From Streptomyces sp. MUM 178J (GTDB taxonomy: Bacteria > Actinomycetota > Actinomycetes > Streptomycetales > Streptomycetaceae), in contig NZ_JADWYQ010000023.1 of the NCBI RefSeq assembly GCF_022414575.1, positions 1 through 64,000 of the forward strand: a stretch of 64,000 nucleotides of DNA. Direction: 5' to 3'. The notes beneath the pieces are model-generated. The model had not been told where the DNA came from, did no database searches, and saw only the letters and a list, made by a program, of their open reading frames with translations. The position numbers were made by a program, and so were the translations under genes. Shown piece by piece: positions 7,856 to 16,940 of the stretch (its first letter is position 1; every line of letters starts with the position of its first letter).

Positions 7856-9249
7856 GCGATGACACGATACGCCTGGTCACGATCGGGCGGATTATCCGTC
7901 GGCGCCGGCGGCTTCTCACCCTCCTCGCCGTAGTGGGTGCACTCGTCGGCTACGGCGTCTCCATGCTGTTCCCACCGCGGTACACGACGTCGGCATCGGT
8001 ACTGCTGCCGGGGGCGTGGGAGGAACGGGAGCTGCTGACTCAGGCGGAGATCGCGACCAGTTCGGCAGTGGTCGACCGCGCGGCCGCCACGCTCGGCTGG
8101 ACCGGAGTCGGCGGCAGCGAGCTGCGGGACCGGGTGAGCGCCAAGGCCGCCGACGGGAACATCATCGAGATCTCGGGCACGGCCGACACCCCGCAGCGCG
8201 CACAGCAACTCTCCGACCAGGTGGCCCGGGAACTCGTCGCATTCGCCGCGCGGATCGCGGGCGACAGCGCCAACCCGGAAGCGGCGGCGCGGCCCGAGGC
8301 ACTGCGGCAGCTGGTGGCGCAGACCAGCCGCCGCATCACCGAACTGGCCGATTCGGCCGGTCCGGGGCAGTCCGTGGAGAGCGTGCAGACCCGCGCCGAG
8401 CTCACCAAGCTGCGCACCGCGCTGCAGGAGGCCGTCAACAAGCTGGACCAGGCCGACCCGGCGGCCGACAAGGCGAACATGGTCGTCATGGGGCCGGCGG
8501 CCCGTCCGGACGGCGAGGCGCCGCCCACAAGGATGCAACTCATCGTCGCCGGGGCGCTGCTGTTCTTCCTGCTCGCGGTCATCGGCCATCTCACCGCCGC
8601 GCGGATGAGTCGCCGGCTGCGCACCGAACCGGAGATCGCCGCGGCGCTGGGCTCCGCGCTGCTGGGCACCGTCGACGTACCCGGTGAACGTCGCGCGCAC
8701 CGGACGGAAGGCGGTGGCCCGCGGCTCCGGATCCGCCGGCTGCTGGGCGTCGACGTCCGGTGGGACATACCCGCCCCGCAGACGTCCGGCGACGAGGCCA
8801 GCAGGCAGATCCGCTACCGGCGGGTGTGCGCCCGCCTCCGGGAGCGGCTGCCGGCCTCCCGGCGGCTGCTGGTTGTCGTCCCGGACGGCGACGAGACCGC
8901 CCGCCGGGCCGCCGGGCAGCTCGTCGCCGAGGCCGGGAGCGATCCTTCGCCGAGCTCTTCGAGCAGGGGATGCCCCATGCTGCGGGTGGTGGGGGTTTCG
9001 GTTTCCCGGCCGATGGTGCCGGACCGCGACGACGAGTCCGGCGCCCTGGTCGTGCTCAGCGCGGGCAGCTGGACCGCAGGGGAGCTCGCCGGCATCGCCG
9101 AGGCGTGTGCGGACGCCGAGCACGAGATCGTCGGCATCGTCCTCGCCGGTGTGGTCCGCGTCCGTCCGGCGCGGTCTGCCGACCGGCCTCGGGATGCCGT
9201 CACAGCGGCGCTCGCGGTAGGCGACGACGCGGCGGGAGGTTCAGGGTGA
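7852..9249 (+). CDS. Wzz/CapA-like polysaccharide co-polymerase 1
   Basis: 465 residues from TTG 7852 (AGGAGG upstream, start overlapping the previous TGA). Basic N-terminus IGRIIRRRRRLLTLL, TM1 at about 22-42, an extracytoplasmic helical region, TM2 at about 225-245 (LIVAGALLFFLLAVIGHLTA), then a cytoplasmic tail resembling the nucleotide-binding half of BY-kinases but without Walker motifs. A 37-bp palindromic mini-element lies in frame in that tail (8943-8979). Controls chain length or export together with the next gene. Confidence 0.8.
   Translation: MSDDTIRLVTIGRIIRRRRRLLTLLAVVGALVGYGVSMLFPPRYTTSASVLLPGAWEERELLTQAEIATSSAVVDRAAATLGWTGVGGSELRDRVSAKAADGNIIEISGTADTPQRAQQLSDQVARELVAFAARIAGDSANPEAAARPEALRQLVAQTSRRITELADSAGPGQSVESVQTRAELTKLRTALQEAVNKLDQADPAADKANMVVMGPAARPDGEAPPTRMQLIVAGALLFFLLAVIGHLTAARMSRRLRTEPEIAAALGSALLGTVDVPGERRAHRTEGGGPRLRIRRLLGVDVRWDIPAPQTSGDEASRQIRYRRVCARLRERLPASRRLLVVVPDGDETARRAAGQLVAEAGSDPSPSSSSRGCPMLRVVGVSVSRPMVPDRDDESGALVVLSAGSWTAGELAGIAEACADAEHEIVGIVLAGVVRVRPARSADRPRDAVTAALAVGDDAAGGSG
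8943..8979 (-). repeat. In-frame palindromic mini-element, copy 1
   Basis: Read on the minus strand, GGGGCATCCCCTGCTCGAAG then GAGCTCGGCGAAGG; shares both ends with copies at 21821 and 25552 but in opposite orientation and shortened. It encodes a serine-rich insert (SPSSSSRG) in the co-polymerase tail. Confidence 0.6.
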
Positions 9250-10799
9250 CGGCGGGTACGACGTCCCAGTCGCCGGCCGCCGCTCCGCTGCTGGACCTGC
9301 AGGCGCTGGTGGTGGCGGTGCGGAGGCGGCGCCGCCTCTGGTGCTCCATGGCGCTGCTGGGGCTGCTCGTCGGGGCTGCGGCAGCGGTCCTGCTGCCGCA
9401 GCCTCCGACAGCGGTGACCAAGGTGCTGGTCGCGCACCAGGAGGACCAGCCGAACGACCCCGGAACGCTGATCCGCACCGATGTCGCGCTGCTGCACACC
9501 ACGCGGATCGCCGGTCGGGCCCTGCAGTCCCTCGAGTCCCAGGAAAAACCGGAGGACTTCATGCAGGACTATGAGGGCATCGGCTTGACCAACAACCTGC
9601 TGCAGATCAATGCGACGGGTGACAGCGACGCGGAAGCGGTGGCCCGCGCCAAGGCGCTGGCCGACGCGTTCGTCGCGGACCATGTGAGACGGATACGGGA
9701 AGCCGCGAACGCCGAGGCCGAGAGCCTGCTCGACCAGCGTGACCGAATGCGGGACGAACTCGCCCAGGTCAACAAGGCGATCGGAGACGGATCGGCGGAG
9801 AGCGGGCCGAAGGCGTCGGCGAACATGGAGTCGCTCTTCGCCCGCCGTGCCGAGCTCACCTCGCGGATCACCGATTTCGGCCAGCGCGCCGCGGAGGCGC
9901 GCGTCGGCACGCCCCAACTCATCGCCGGCACACAGATCGTGGACGCCCCGCACGCGGTGCGGCACTCCCTGCCCGGGGCCGCTGCCGCCAACGCCGCGAT
10001 CGGGCTCGCCCTCGGGCTCGTCCTCGGGCTCGCGGTGGCCGCGGTCGGCACGGTGGTGGCGGACCGCCCCGTACTCCGCCGGGAGATCGCGGCAAACCTC
10101 GGCGCCTCGGTCATCGCCGAGCTGCCCCGCCGGTCGGCCGGACTCTGGCAGCGCCGACGGATCCGGGCGGCACGGACCAGGCTCACCACCTCCCTGGCCC
10201 GCACCGTGCGCAGCTCCGCGGAACCGGTGTCGCTGCTGGAACTGGGCTGTGCGCGCAGCACGAGCGCGATCGCCCTGGACCTCGGCAGGGCGCTGGCGGC
10301 GGAGGAGCCGGCGGTCATCATCGACGGTCTGCCCGGCCTGCGGCTCGCAGGCCGCCGCCCCAGGCAAGGAGACCCGATCGTGGTCGGCGGCGAGCGTGCC
10401 GCGGCCGTGTCGCATCAGGAGCGCAGGCTCGGCGTCGGCTCGGTGGCCCCCGGCGCGGCGTGGACCGACCTGAGGTATCTCGGCACTCGGACCGTGCTCG
10501 TCGTGCGTGCCGGGCACGGCAGCGCCGCATGGCTGCACACCGTGGCGCGGCAGCTCGCGGACCAGCACATTGCGGTGATCGGCGTGGTGCTGATCGACCC
10601 CGATCCGCGTGACCGGACCGACGGCACGCTGTGGGACGGGCTGCACATCGCGCTGCGCGGCCGGAACGAGCAGCTGGCCCGACAGGGCGGTGGGGGTACC
10701 TCCCACGCCGTTCAGGCAGTGGGGGAAGGCCGACGGCAGGCGGAGCGGCTGCCGATGTGGGCGGCACGGGTCCCGGACAGCGACCAGGAGGCACGGTAG
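9246..10799 (+). CDS. Wzz-like polysaccharide co-polymerase 2
   Basis: 517 residues from GTG 9246, overlapping the previous TGA (GTGA), with GGAGG upstream. TM1 at about 33-54, a long coiled-coil-prone periplasm-facing region (DQRDRMRDELAQVNKAIG), TM2 at about 240-262 (AAIGLALGLVLGLAVAAVGT) and a cytoplasmic domain related to tyrosine-kinase partners but lacking P-loop residues. The extreme C-terminus contains an in-frame repeat element. Two adjacent co-polymerase-like proteins are unusual and may form one complex. Confidence 0.78.
   Translation: MTAGTTSQSPAAAPLLDLQALVVAVRRRRRLWCSMALLGLLVGAAAAVLLPQPPTAVTKVLVAHQEDQPNDPGTLIRTDVALLHTTRIAGRALQSLESQEKPEDFMQDYEGIGLTNNLLQINATGDSDAEAVARAKALADAFVADHVRRIREAANAEAESLLDQRDRMRDELAQVNKAIGDGSAESGPKASANMESLFARRAELTSRITDFGQRAAEARVGTPQLIAGTQIVDAPHAVRHSLPGAAAANAAIGLALGLVLGLAVAAVGTVVADRPVLRREIAANLGASVIAELPRRSAGLWQRRRIRAARTRLTTSLARTVRSSAEPVSLLELGCARSTSAIALDLGRALAAEEPAVIIDGLPGLRLAGRRPRQGDPIVVGGERAAAVSHQERRLGVGSVAPGAAWTDLRYLGTRTVLVVRAGHGSAAWLHTVARQLADQHIAVIGVVLIDPDPRDRTDGTLWDGLHIALRGRNEQLARQGGGGTSHAVQAVGEGRRQAERLPMWAARVPDSDQEAR
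10687..10729 (+). repeat. In-frame palindromic mini-element, copy 2
   Basis: GGTGGGGGTACCTCCCACGC ... AGGCAGTGGGGGAAGG. GTGGG/CCCAC and TCCCAC/GTGGGGGA arms pair. It belongs to the same general family by its GGGGGAAGG end and encodes GGGGTSHAVQAVGEGR in the co-polymerase C-terminus. Confidence 0.6.
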
Positions 10800-10802
10800 G
10801 AC

Positions 10803-12737
10803 ATGTGTGGCATCGCAGGCACGTACCGATGGCCGGACGGGAAGGCCGTGACCGACCGGCTCACCGGCGCCCTCGCCCACCGCGGTCCGGACGGGGCGGG
10901 CCGATACGACCACCCCGCCGGTGACGGCGAAGTGCACCTCGGGCACCGCCGACTGGCCATCATCGACCTGTCCGAGACCGGCGCCCAGCCGATGGCCTCG
11001 GACGGCCTGGTCCTGACGTACAACGGCGAGCTGTACAACGCGCCCGAGCTGCGTGCCGAGCTGGCAGCCGCCGGGGTGCGCTTCCGCGGCGCCTCCGACA
11101 CCGAGGTGCTGCTGGAGGCCTGGCGGCGCTGGGGCACCCACTGCCTGCCCCGGCTGCGCGGCATGTTCGCGTTCGGGATCTTCGACGAGCGGACCGGTGA
11201 CCTGGTGCTAGCCCGCGACCAGCTCGGCATCAAACCGCTGTTCCTGCTCCGGCGCGGCGAGGGCCTGGTGTTCGCCTCCGAGCTCAAGGCGCTCGCCGCC
11301 GTGACCGGCGGGTCGCTGCAGGTGGACCATGCGGCGCTGGTGGCCTCGCTGCTGTACTACTGGGTGCCGGACTCACGGTGCGCGTTCCGCGAAGCGGAGA
11401 AGCTGCCGCCGGGGAGCTGGCTCAGGTGCCGGCCCGACGGCCGGGTGGAGCGCGGCCGGTTCTGGCGTCTGAAGGACGTCGCCGCCGAGGCCCGGGAGCG
11501 GGCCCGGGGCGGCGAGCAGCCGGATGTCGCCGCCATCGTCGAGGAGTCGACTCGTCGCCACCTGCTCTCCGACGTACCCGTGGCGACCTTCCTCTCCGGC
11601 GGGCTGGACTCCAGCTATCTGACCGCGCTGGCAGCCCGCGACCGACCCGGGATCTCCGCTTACACGATCGGGTTCCGCGCCGAGGACGCCAGGTTTGAGG
11701 CGATGCCGGACGACCTGCGCTATGCCCGGCGGGTGGCCGAGCGGTTCGGCGTCGACCTGCATGAGATCGAGATCGCCCCGAACGTGCTCGACCTGCTGCC
11801 GCAGATGACGTACCACCTGGACGAGCCGATCGGCGACCCCGCCGCGATCAACACTTTTCTGATCTGCTCGGCCGCCCGGGAGGCCGGGGTCAAGGTGATG
11901 CTCTCGGGGATGGGCGCCGACGAGCTGTTCGCCGGTTACCGCAAGCACCTGGCCAACCTGATCGCGCTGCGCTACCAGCGCGTCCCGCGGCCTCTGCGTC
12001 GCGGCCTGTTCCGGGCCGTGGACCGGCTGCCGGTCGCCACGGCCCGCCGGGGGTACCGGTCGGTGCGCTTCGCGAAGCGGTTCCTCTCCTTCGCCGATCT
12101 GCCGGAGGAGACCGCGTTCCGGCGCAGCTACACCATGTACGACCAGGACGAGCTGCTCGCCCTGGTCAATCCGGACCTGGCCGGGACGGTCGAGGACGTG
12201 CTGACCGAGCACGCGGACGTCTACCAGGACAACGACCTCGACGACTTCGTCAACCGCATGTGCCTGGGTGACGCCCGGATGTTCCTGCCGGGCCTGAACC
12301 TCGCGTACACGGACCGGTCGAGCATGGCCGCGTCGACCGAGGTGCGGGTGCCGTATGTGGACGTCGAGGTGGTCAAGGCGGCGTTCGCCGTGCCCGGCGA
12401 CCGCAAGATCGTGGGACGGCAGGGCAAGGCCGTCCTCAAGGAAGCGGCCTGCTCGATCCTGCCCCGGGAGATCGTGTACCGGCCCAAGGGCCTGTTCAGC
12501 GCCCCGCTGCGGGCCTGGATGAGCCGGGATCTGGCGCCGCTGGTGCGCGAGGTGGTGCATGACGGCGTGCTCGTGCGTTCCGGGTTCCTGCGCCGCGACG
12601 CGCTGCAGCGGCTGGTCGCCGAGGACGCCGCCGGACAGCGGGACTTCTCCAAGCATCTGTGGCATGTGCTGACCCTCGAGTACTGGTATCGCGACGCGAC
12701 CTCCGGGGCCGGCCAGAGCACCCGGTCAACGGCTTAG
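10803..12737 (+). CDS. Asparagine synthase-like amidotransferase (exopolysaccharide type)
   Basis: 644 residues starting MCGIAGTY, so Cys2 is the glutaminase nucleophile. Class II glutamine amidotransferase domain at about 1-210 (LAHRGPDG, YNGELYN), synthetase domain with the ATP pyrophosphatase P-loop SGGLDSS at about 264-270 and the MLSGMGADELFAGYRKH segment. Full length for AsnB. In a polysaccharide operon, and next to a sugar dehydrogenase, the likely substrate is a uronic acid carboxylate rather than aspartate; that is inference. Separated from its neighbours by only 3 and 17 bases. Confidence 0.9.
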   Translation: MCGIAGTYRWPDGKAVTDRLTGALAHRGPDGAGRYDHPAGDGEVHLGHRRLAIIDLSETGAQPMASDGLVLTYNGELYNAPELRAELAAAGVRFRGASDTEVLLEAWRRWGTHCLPRLRGMFAFGIFDERTGDLVLARDQLGIKPLFLLRRGEGLVFASELKALAAVTGGSLQVDHAALVASLLYYWVPDSRCAFREAEKLPPGSWLRCRPDGRVERGRFWRLKDVAAEARERARGGEQPDVAAIVEESTRRHLLSDVPVATFLSGGLDSSYLTALAARDRPGISAYTIGFRAEDARFEAMPDDLRYARRVAERFGVDLHEIEIAPNVLDLLPQMTYHLDEPIGDPAAINTFLICSAAREAGVKVMLSGMGADELFAGYRKHLANLIALRYQRVPRPLRRGLFRAVDRLPVATARRGYRSVRFAKRFLSFADLPEETAFRRSYTMYDQDELLALVNPDLAGTVEDVLTEHADVYQDNDLDDFVNRMCLGDARMFLPGLNLAYTDRSSMAASTEVRVPYVDVEVVKAAFAVPGDRKIVGRQGKAVLKEAACSILPREIVYRPKGLFSAPLRAWMSRDLAPLVREVVHDGVLVRSGFLRRDALQRLVAEDAAGQRDFSKHLWHVLTLEYWYRDATSGAGQSTRSTA

Positions 12738-12754
12738 GAATCAGAGGAGTTCGG

Positions 12755-14953
12755 GTGAAACAGGTTGTGCAGAACTACAAGAGCGGCGAGCTTGCGCTGC
12801 TCGACGTGCCGGCGCCGGGGTGCAAGCCGGGCGGTGTGCTGGTGCGCAGCGCCTACTCGCTGATCTCCACCGGGACCGAGCTCATGAAGGTGTCCGAGGC
12901 CGGCATGTCGATGGTGGGCAAGGCCCGTTCACGGCCGGATCAGGTGGCCAAGGTCGTGCAGAGCGTGGCTGCCAACGGGGTGCCCGCCACCTACCGCAAG
13001 GTGATGGGCAAGCTGGACTCCTACACGCCGCTGGGTTACTCGCTGTGCGGGGTGGTCGAGCAGGTCGGCGCCGGGATCGACGATGTGGCGGTCGGCGACC
13101 TCGTGGCGTGCGCCGGCAACGAGCACGCGCTGCACGCCGAGTTGAACTGGGTGCCGAAGAACCTCTACGCCCGGGTGCCGGACGGCCTCGCGCCGCGGCA
13201 CGCCGCCTTCGGCACCGTCGGGTCCATCGCGCTGCAGGGCGTCCGCCAGGGCGAGTCACGGCTCGGCGATGCGGCGCTGGTCATCGGCCTCGGGCTGATC
13301 GGGCAGCTGGTGGTGCAGCTGCTGGCCGCCTCGGGGGTCCGCGTCGTCGGGGTCGACCCCGACCCGGTGCGCTGCGAGCTCGCCGAGCGCCTGGGTGCGG
13401 CGGCCTGCGGCGATCCCGCGTCCGCGGCCGTGGAAGCCGCCGTCGCCGAGCTCACCGGCGGTCATGGCGTGGACCAGGTGTACCTGGCCGCCGGCGGCGG
13501 CAGCAACCAGCCCGTCGAGCTGGCCGCCCGGCTCTGCCGGGACCGCGGCCGGGTCGTCGACATCGGCAAGTGCCGCCTGGACCTGCCGTGGAACGCGTAC
13601 TACGAGAAGGAGCTCGACGTCCGGTTCTCCCGGTCGTACGGCCCCGGGCGCTACGACCCGGAGTACGAGCTGGAGGGTCGGGACTACCCGATCGGCTATG
13701 TGCGCTGGACCGAGCGCCGCAACCTGGCGTGCTTCCTCGATCTCCTCGCCCGCGGCAGCGTCGACGTGGAGCCGCTGGTCTCCCACGTCGCCGACCTCGC
13801 TGACGCCGTCGAGACGTACCAGCGGCTGAAGGACGGCGACCTGAAGGCCGTGGCGGTGCTGTTCCGGTACCCCGAACACGAGTCGGAAGCTCAGGCTCCG
13901 GCGGTGGCCCTGCCCGAGGTGAAGGGACGCGGCGGCGGAGCGTCCGGCACGGCCAGAGCCGCCAAGTCGCCGGTGCGGCTGGCATTCGTCGGCGCGGGCA
14001 ACTACGCGAGCTCGATGCTGCTGCCGCACCTGGCACAGCGCGACGGCGTCACCCTGTCGACCGTCGTCACCACGACGGCGCTGTCCGCGGCCAACGCGCA
14101 GCGGAAGTTCGGCTTCGCCGAGGCGACCACCGATCTCGACGCCGTGCTCGGCGACAAGTCCATCGACGCGGTGTTCGTGGTCACCCGGCACAGCTCGCAT
14201 GCCGAGCTGACCCGGAAGGCGCTGCTGGCCGGCAAGACCGTGTTCGTGGAGAAGCCCCTGGCCCTCACCGAGGACGAGCTGGCCGGCGTGCTCGCGGCGG
14301 TGGAGGAGTCCGGCAACGACCGGCTCCAGGTGGGCTTCAACCGCCGGTTCGCGCCGCTGCTGCTTGAGGCCAGGAAGCGGTTCGGCGCCCGGACCGGCCC
14401 GGCGAGCCTGCGCTACCTGGTCAACGCGGGCCGCCTGGAGCACGGCAGCTGGTACCTCCGGCAGGGCGCCGAGGGCTCCCGGTTCGCCGGCGAGGGCGGG
14501 CACTTCATCGACACGGCGAGCTGGCTGCTCGACGCCGACCCGGTCTCGGTGTACGCGGTCGGCACGTCCGGCAACGAGGGCAGCGGCGACATCCAGGCGG
14601 TGCTGCGCTACCCGGACGGGTCCACCGCCGCCATCAGCTATGTCACCACCGGCCCGGCCGGCTTCCCCAAGGAGACGCTGGACCTGGTCGCGGACGGCCA
14701 CGCGCTGCGCCTCGACGACTTCGTCCGCGCCGCCGTCTACGACGGCCGCCGCAGGCGCTGGGTCAGTTCGCTGCTGCCCAAGGCCCGGGACAAGGGCCAG
14801 AACGCCGAACTGGCCGCGTTCGTCAAGGCCGTGCGGACCGGCGGGCCGATGCCGGTGCCGCTGGAGTCGCTGGTCGCCACCACGGCGGCCACCCTCGCCG
14901 TGCAGACCGGCCTGGCCGGCGGCGCGCCGGTGACGTTGGCGGGGGCGCGATGA
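12755..14953 (+). CDS. Fused zinc-type alcohol dehydrogenase / Gfo-Idh-MocA oxidoreductase
   Basis: 732 residues from GTG 12755 (AGAGGAG upstream). Residues 1-375 are a medium-chain dehydrogenase (VIGLGLIGQLVVQLLAASG nucleotide fold; GYSLCGVVEQVG). Residues about 408-730 are a Gfo/Idh/MocA domain with AFVGAGNYASSMLLPHL and the catalytic EKPLALTEDE segment. Such fusions recur in actinobacterial and proteobacterial exopolysaccharide clusters, always beside the heparinase-like gene that follows here. Its ATGA overlap with that gene suggests a joint function, possibly redox modification of a sugar residue. Confidence 0.88.
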   Translation: MKQVVQNYKSGELALLDVPAPGCKPGGVLVRSAYSLISTGTELMKVSEAGMSMVGKARSRPDQVAKVVQSVAANGVPATYRKVMGKLDSYTPLGYSLCGVVEQVGAGIDDVAVGDLVACAGNEHALHAELNWVPKNLYARVPDGLAPRHAAFGTVGSIALQGVRQGESRLGDAALVIGLGLIGQLVVQLLAASGVRVVGVDPDPVRCELAERLGAAACGDPASAAVEAAVAELTGGHGVDQVYLAAGGGSNQPVELAARLCRDRGRVVDIGKCRLDLPWNAYYEKELDVRFSRSYGPGRYDPEYELEGRDYPIGYVRWTERRNLACFLDLLARGSVDVEPLVSHVADLADAVETYQRLKDGDLKAVAVLFRYPEHESEAQAPAVALPEVKGRGGGASGTARAAKSPVRLAFVGAGNYASSMLLPHLAQRDGVTLSTVVTTTALSAANAQRKFGFAEATTDLDAVLGDKSIDAVFVVTRHSSHAELTRKALLAGKTVFVEKPLALTEDELAGVLAAVEESGNDRLQVGFNRRFAPLLLEARKRFGARTGPASLRYLVNAGRLEHGSWYLRQGAEGSRFAGEGGHFIDTASWLLDADPVSVYAVGTSGNEGSGDIQAVLRYPDGSTAAISYVTTGPAGFPKETLDLVADGHALRLDDFVRAAVYDGRRRRWVSSLLPKARDKGQNAELAAFVKAVRTGGPMPVPLESLVATTAATLAVQTGLAGGAPVTLAGAR

Positions 14954-16929
14954 CCGTGAGCGCGGGGAGTGCGGGCTGGTACCTGCGGCGACTGTCCCGG
15001 ATGGGGCCGCGGGAGGTCGGCGGCCGGGTGGGCGACGCGGTGCGCAGGCGGCGGTGGCGGTCGGGCCTGCCGGACTGCCCGAGCGTGACCGGCGCCCGGT
15101 TCACCGCGGCACTGCCCGCGGGGACGGTCGCCGCGGTGCCGCCGGACGCCGCGAAACGCCTCCTCGCCGAGGCGGACCGGCTGATGGCCGGGCACGCCGT
15201 GTACTTCGGGGTGGACCGCGACGACCTGGCGGACCCGGACTGGCGGTACGACCCCAAGACCGGGCGCCGGGCTCCGCGGGGCTACGCCTTCGACGTGCCG
15301 TACCGGGACGAGGACGCGGTCGGGGATGTCAAGCAGATCTGGGAGCCGTCCCGGCACCAGTACCTCACCGTGCTCGCCGCCGCCTACGCGATCACCGGGG
15401 ACGAGCGGTATGCCGAGCGGGTGGCCGGGCATCTGCGGTCGTGGTGGGCGGCCAACCCACCGCTGCGCGGCGTGCACTGGACCAGCGGCATAGAGCTGGG
15501 GATCCGGCTGCTGTCCTGGGTGTGGATCCGCCGGCTGCTCGACGGCTGGCCGGGCGCGGCCGGGCTGTTCGAGGGCAACCCGGCGGCGCTGAGCCAGATC
15601 TGGCACCACCAGCGCTGGCTGGCCGCCTTCCCCAGCCGCGGGTCCTCGGCGAACAACCATGTCATCGCAGAGGCCGCCGGGCAGTTCGCCGCAGCCTGCG
15701 CCTTCGGGTGGTTCCCCTCATCGGCGCGCTGGCGAGCCGATGCGCTGCGGTCGCTGGAGCGGCATCTGCGGAGCAACACCTTCCGCTCCGGCCTCAACCG
15801 CGAACTGGCCACCGAATACCACGGCCTGGTGCTGGAGCTCGGCCTGGCCGCGGTGGCCGAGGCGGATGCCGCCGACGTGCCGGTCCCCGCATCGATCCGG
15901 CTGGTGCTGCTGCGGATGACCGACGCACTGGCGGCCATCGTGGACAGCCGGCTGCGGCCGCCGCGCCAGGGGGACGCGGACGACGGGCACGGTCTGGTCG
16001 TGGACGGCGCGGGCGGCAACCGCTGGGCCTCGCTGCTGGCCACCGGGGACGCCGTGTTCGGCCGGCTCCCCTGGTGGCCGGCGGTGTCCGGGGCCGATGT
16101 GCGCACCCCGCTGCTGGCCGCGCTCATCCGGCCTGCCGCACCGGCCGCAGCCCGCCCGGCAAGCCGGCCGGGCCACTTCGCCGACGCTGGGCTCACCATC
16201 CTGCGCGGTCCAAAGGAGATCTGGTGCCGCTGCGACGGCGGTCCGCACGGCTTCCTGTCCATCGCCGCGCACGCCCACGCGGACGCGCTGTCCGTGGAGG
16301 TCCGGCACGACGGGGTCGACGTGCTCGCCGACCCCGGGACGTACTGCTACCACGGGCAGCCCGAGTGGCGGCAGTACTTCCGGTCCACCCTCGGCCACAA
16401 CACCCTGCGACTGGACGGCGGTGACCAGTCCGTCTCCGGCGGCCCGTTCCTGTGGACCCGGCATGCCAAGAGCCGCGTCCTGGTCGCGGACACATCCGAC
16501 GCCTCCGACGGGGGGACGGCCCGCTGGTGCGCCGAGCACCACGGCTACCGGGGCGCCGTGCACCGCCGCCGGGTGGAGCTGACGGCCGCAGCCAAGGAGC
16601 TGAGGGTGGTCGACGAGGTCCGCGGCCGACACGGCTCGCGGCGGGCCGTGCACCTGGCGTTCCACCTCGGCCCGGCGATCGCCGCGGACCTGGTGGGGAA
16701 CCGGGCCCTGCTCACCTGGACCCGGGACGGCGAGGACCGCTCCGCGGTGCTCGACCTGCCCGGGCAGCTGTGCTGGCGGGCGCATCGCGGCGAGAGCAAC
16801 CCGCCGCTGGGCTGGTACTCCGCCGGCTTCGGGCGCAAGGAACCCACCACAACGCTGATCGGCGCCGGCTTCGCCGACGCCGCAGCGCCGCTGGCGGAGT
16901 ACACCACCGTACTCGGGTTCCGCGGCTAG
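14950..16929 (+). CDS. Heparinase II/III-like protein
   Basis: 659 residues, ATG 14950 overlapping the upstream TGA. An N-terminal alpha/alpha toroid (to about residue 400) precedes a heparinase II/III beta-sandwich domain containing HAHADALSVEVRHDGVDVL, ADPGTYCYHG and LGHNTLRLDG, with the conserved His and Tyr of the family. No signal peptide is visible. Members inside polysaccharide operons may edit or trim the acidic chain, consistent with the uronate-forming dehydrogenase upstream. Confidence 0.88.
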   Translation: MTVSAGSAGWYLRRLSRMGPREVGGRVGDAVRRRRWRSGLPDCPSVTGARFTAALPAGTVAAVPPDAAKRLLAEADRLMAGHAVYFGVDRDDLADPDWRYDPKTGRRAPRGYAFDVPYRDEDAVGDVKQIWEPSRHQYLTVLAAAYAITGDERYAERVAGHLRSWWAANPPLRGVHWTSGIELGIRLLSWVWIRRLLDGWPGAAGLFEGNPAALSQIWHHQRWLAAFPSRGSSANNHVIAEAAGQFAAACAFGWFPSSARWRADALRSLERHLRSNTFRSGLNRELATEYHGLVLELGLAAVAEADAADVPVPASIRLVLLRMTDALAAIVDSRLRPPRQGDADDGHGLVVDGAGGNRWASLLATGDAVFGRLPWWPAVSGADVRTPLLAALIRPAAPAAARPASRPGHFADAGLTILRGPKEIWCRCDGGPHGFLSIAAHAHADALSVEVRHDGVDVLADPGTYCYHGQPEWRQYFRSTLGHNTLRLDGGDQSVSGGPFLWTRHAKSRVLVADTSDASDGGTARWCAEHHGYRGAVHRRRVELTAAAKELRVVDEVRGRHGSRRAVHLAFHLGPAIAADLVGNRALLTWTRDGEDRSAVLDLPGQLCWRAHRGESNPPLGWYSAGFGRKEPTTTLIGAGFADAAAPLAEYTTVLGFRG

Positions 16930-16940
16930 GGAGGAGACGC

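Noticed and set aside
7852..10799. Possible tyrosine kinase (BY-kinase) domains in the two co-polymerase proteins
   Set aside because: No Walker A or B motifs and no tyrosine-rich tail, so only a degenerate kinase-like fold is suggested.
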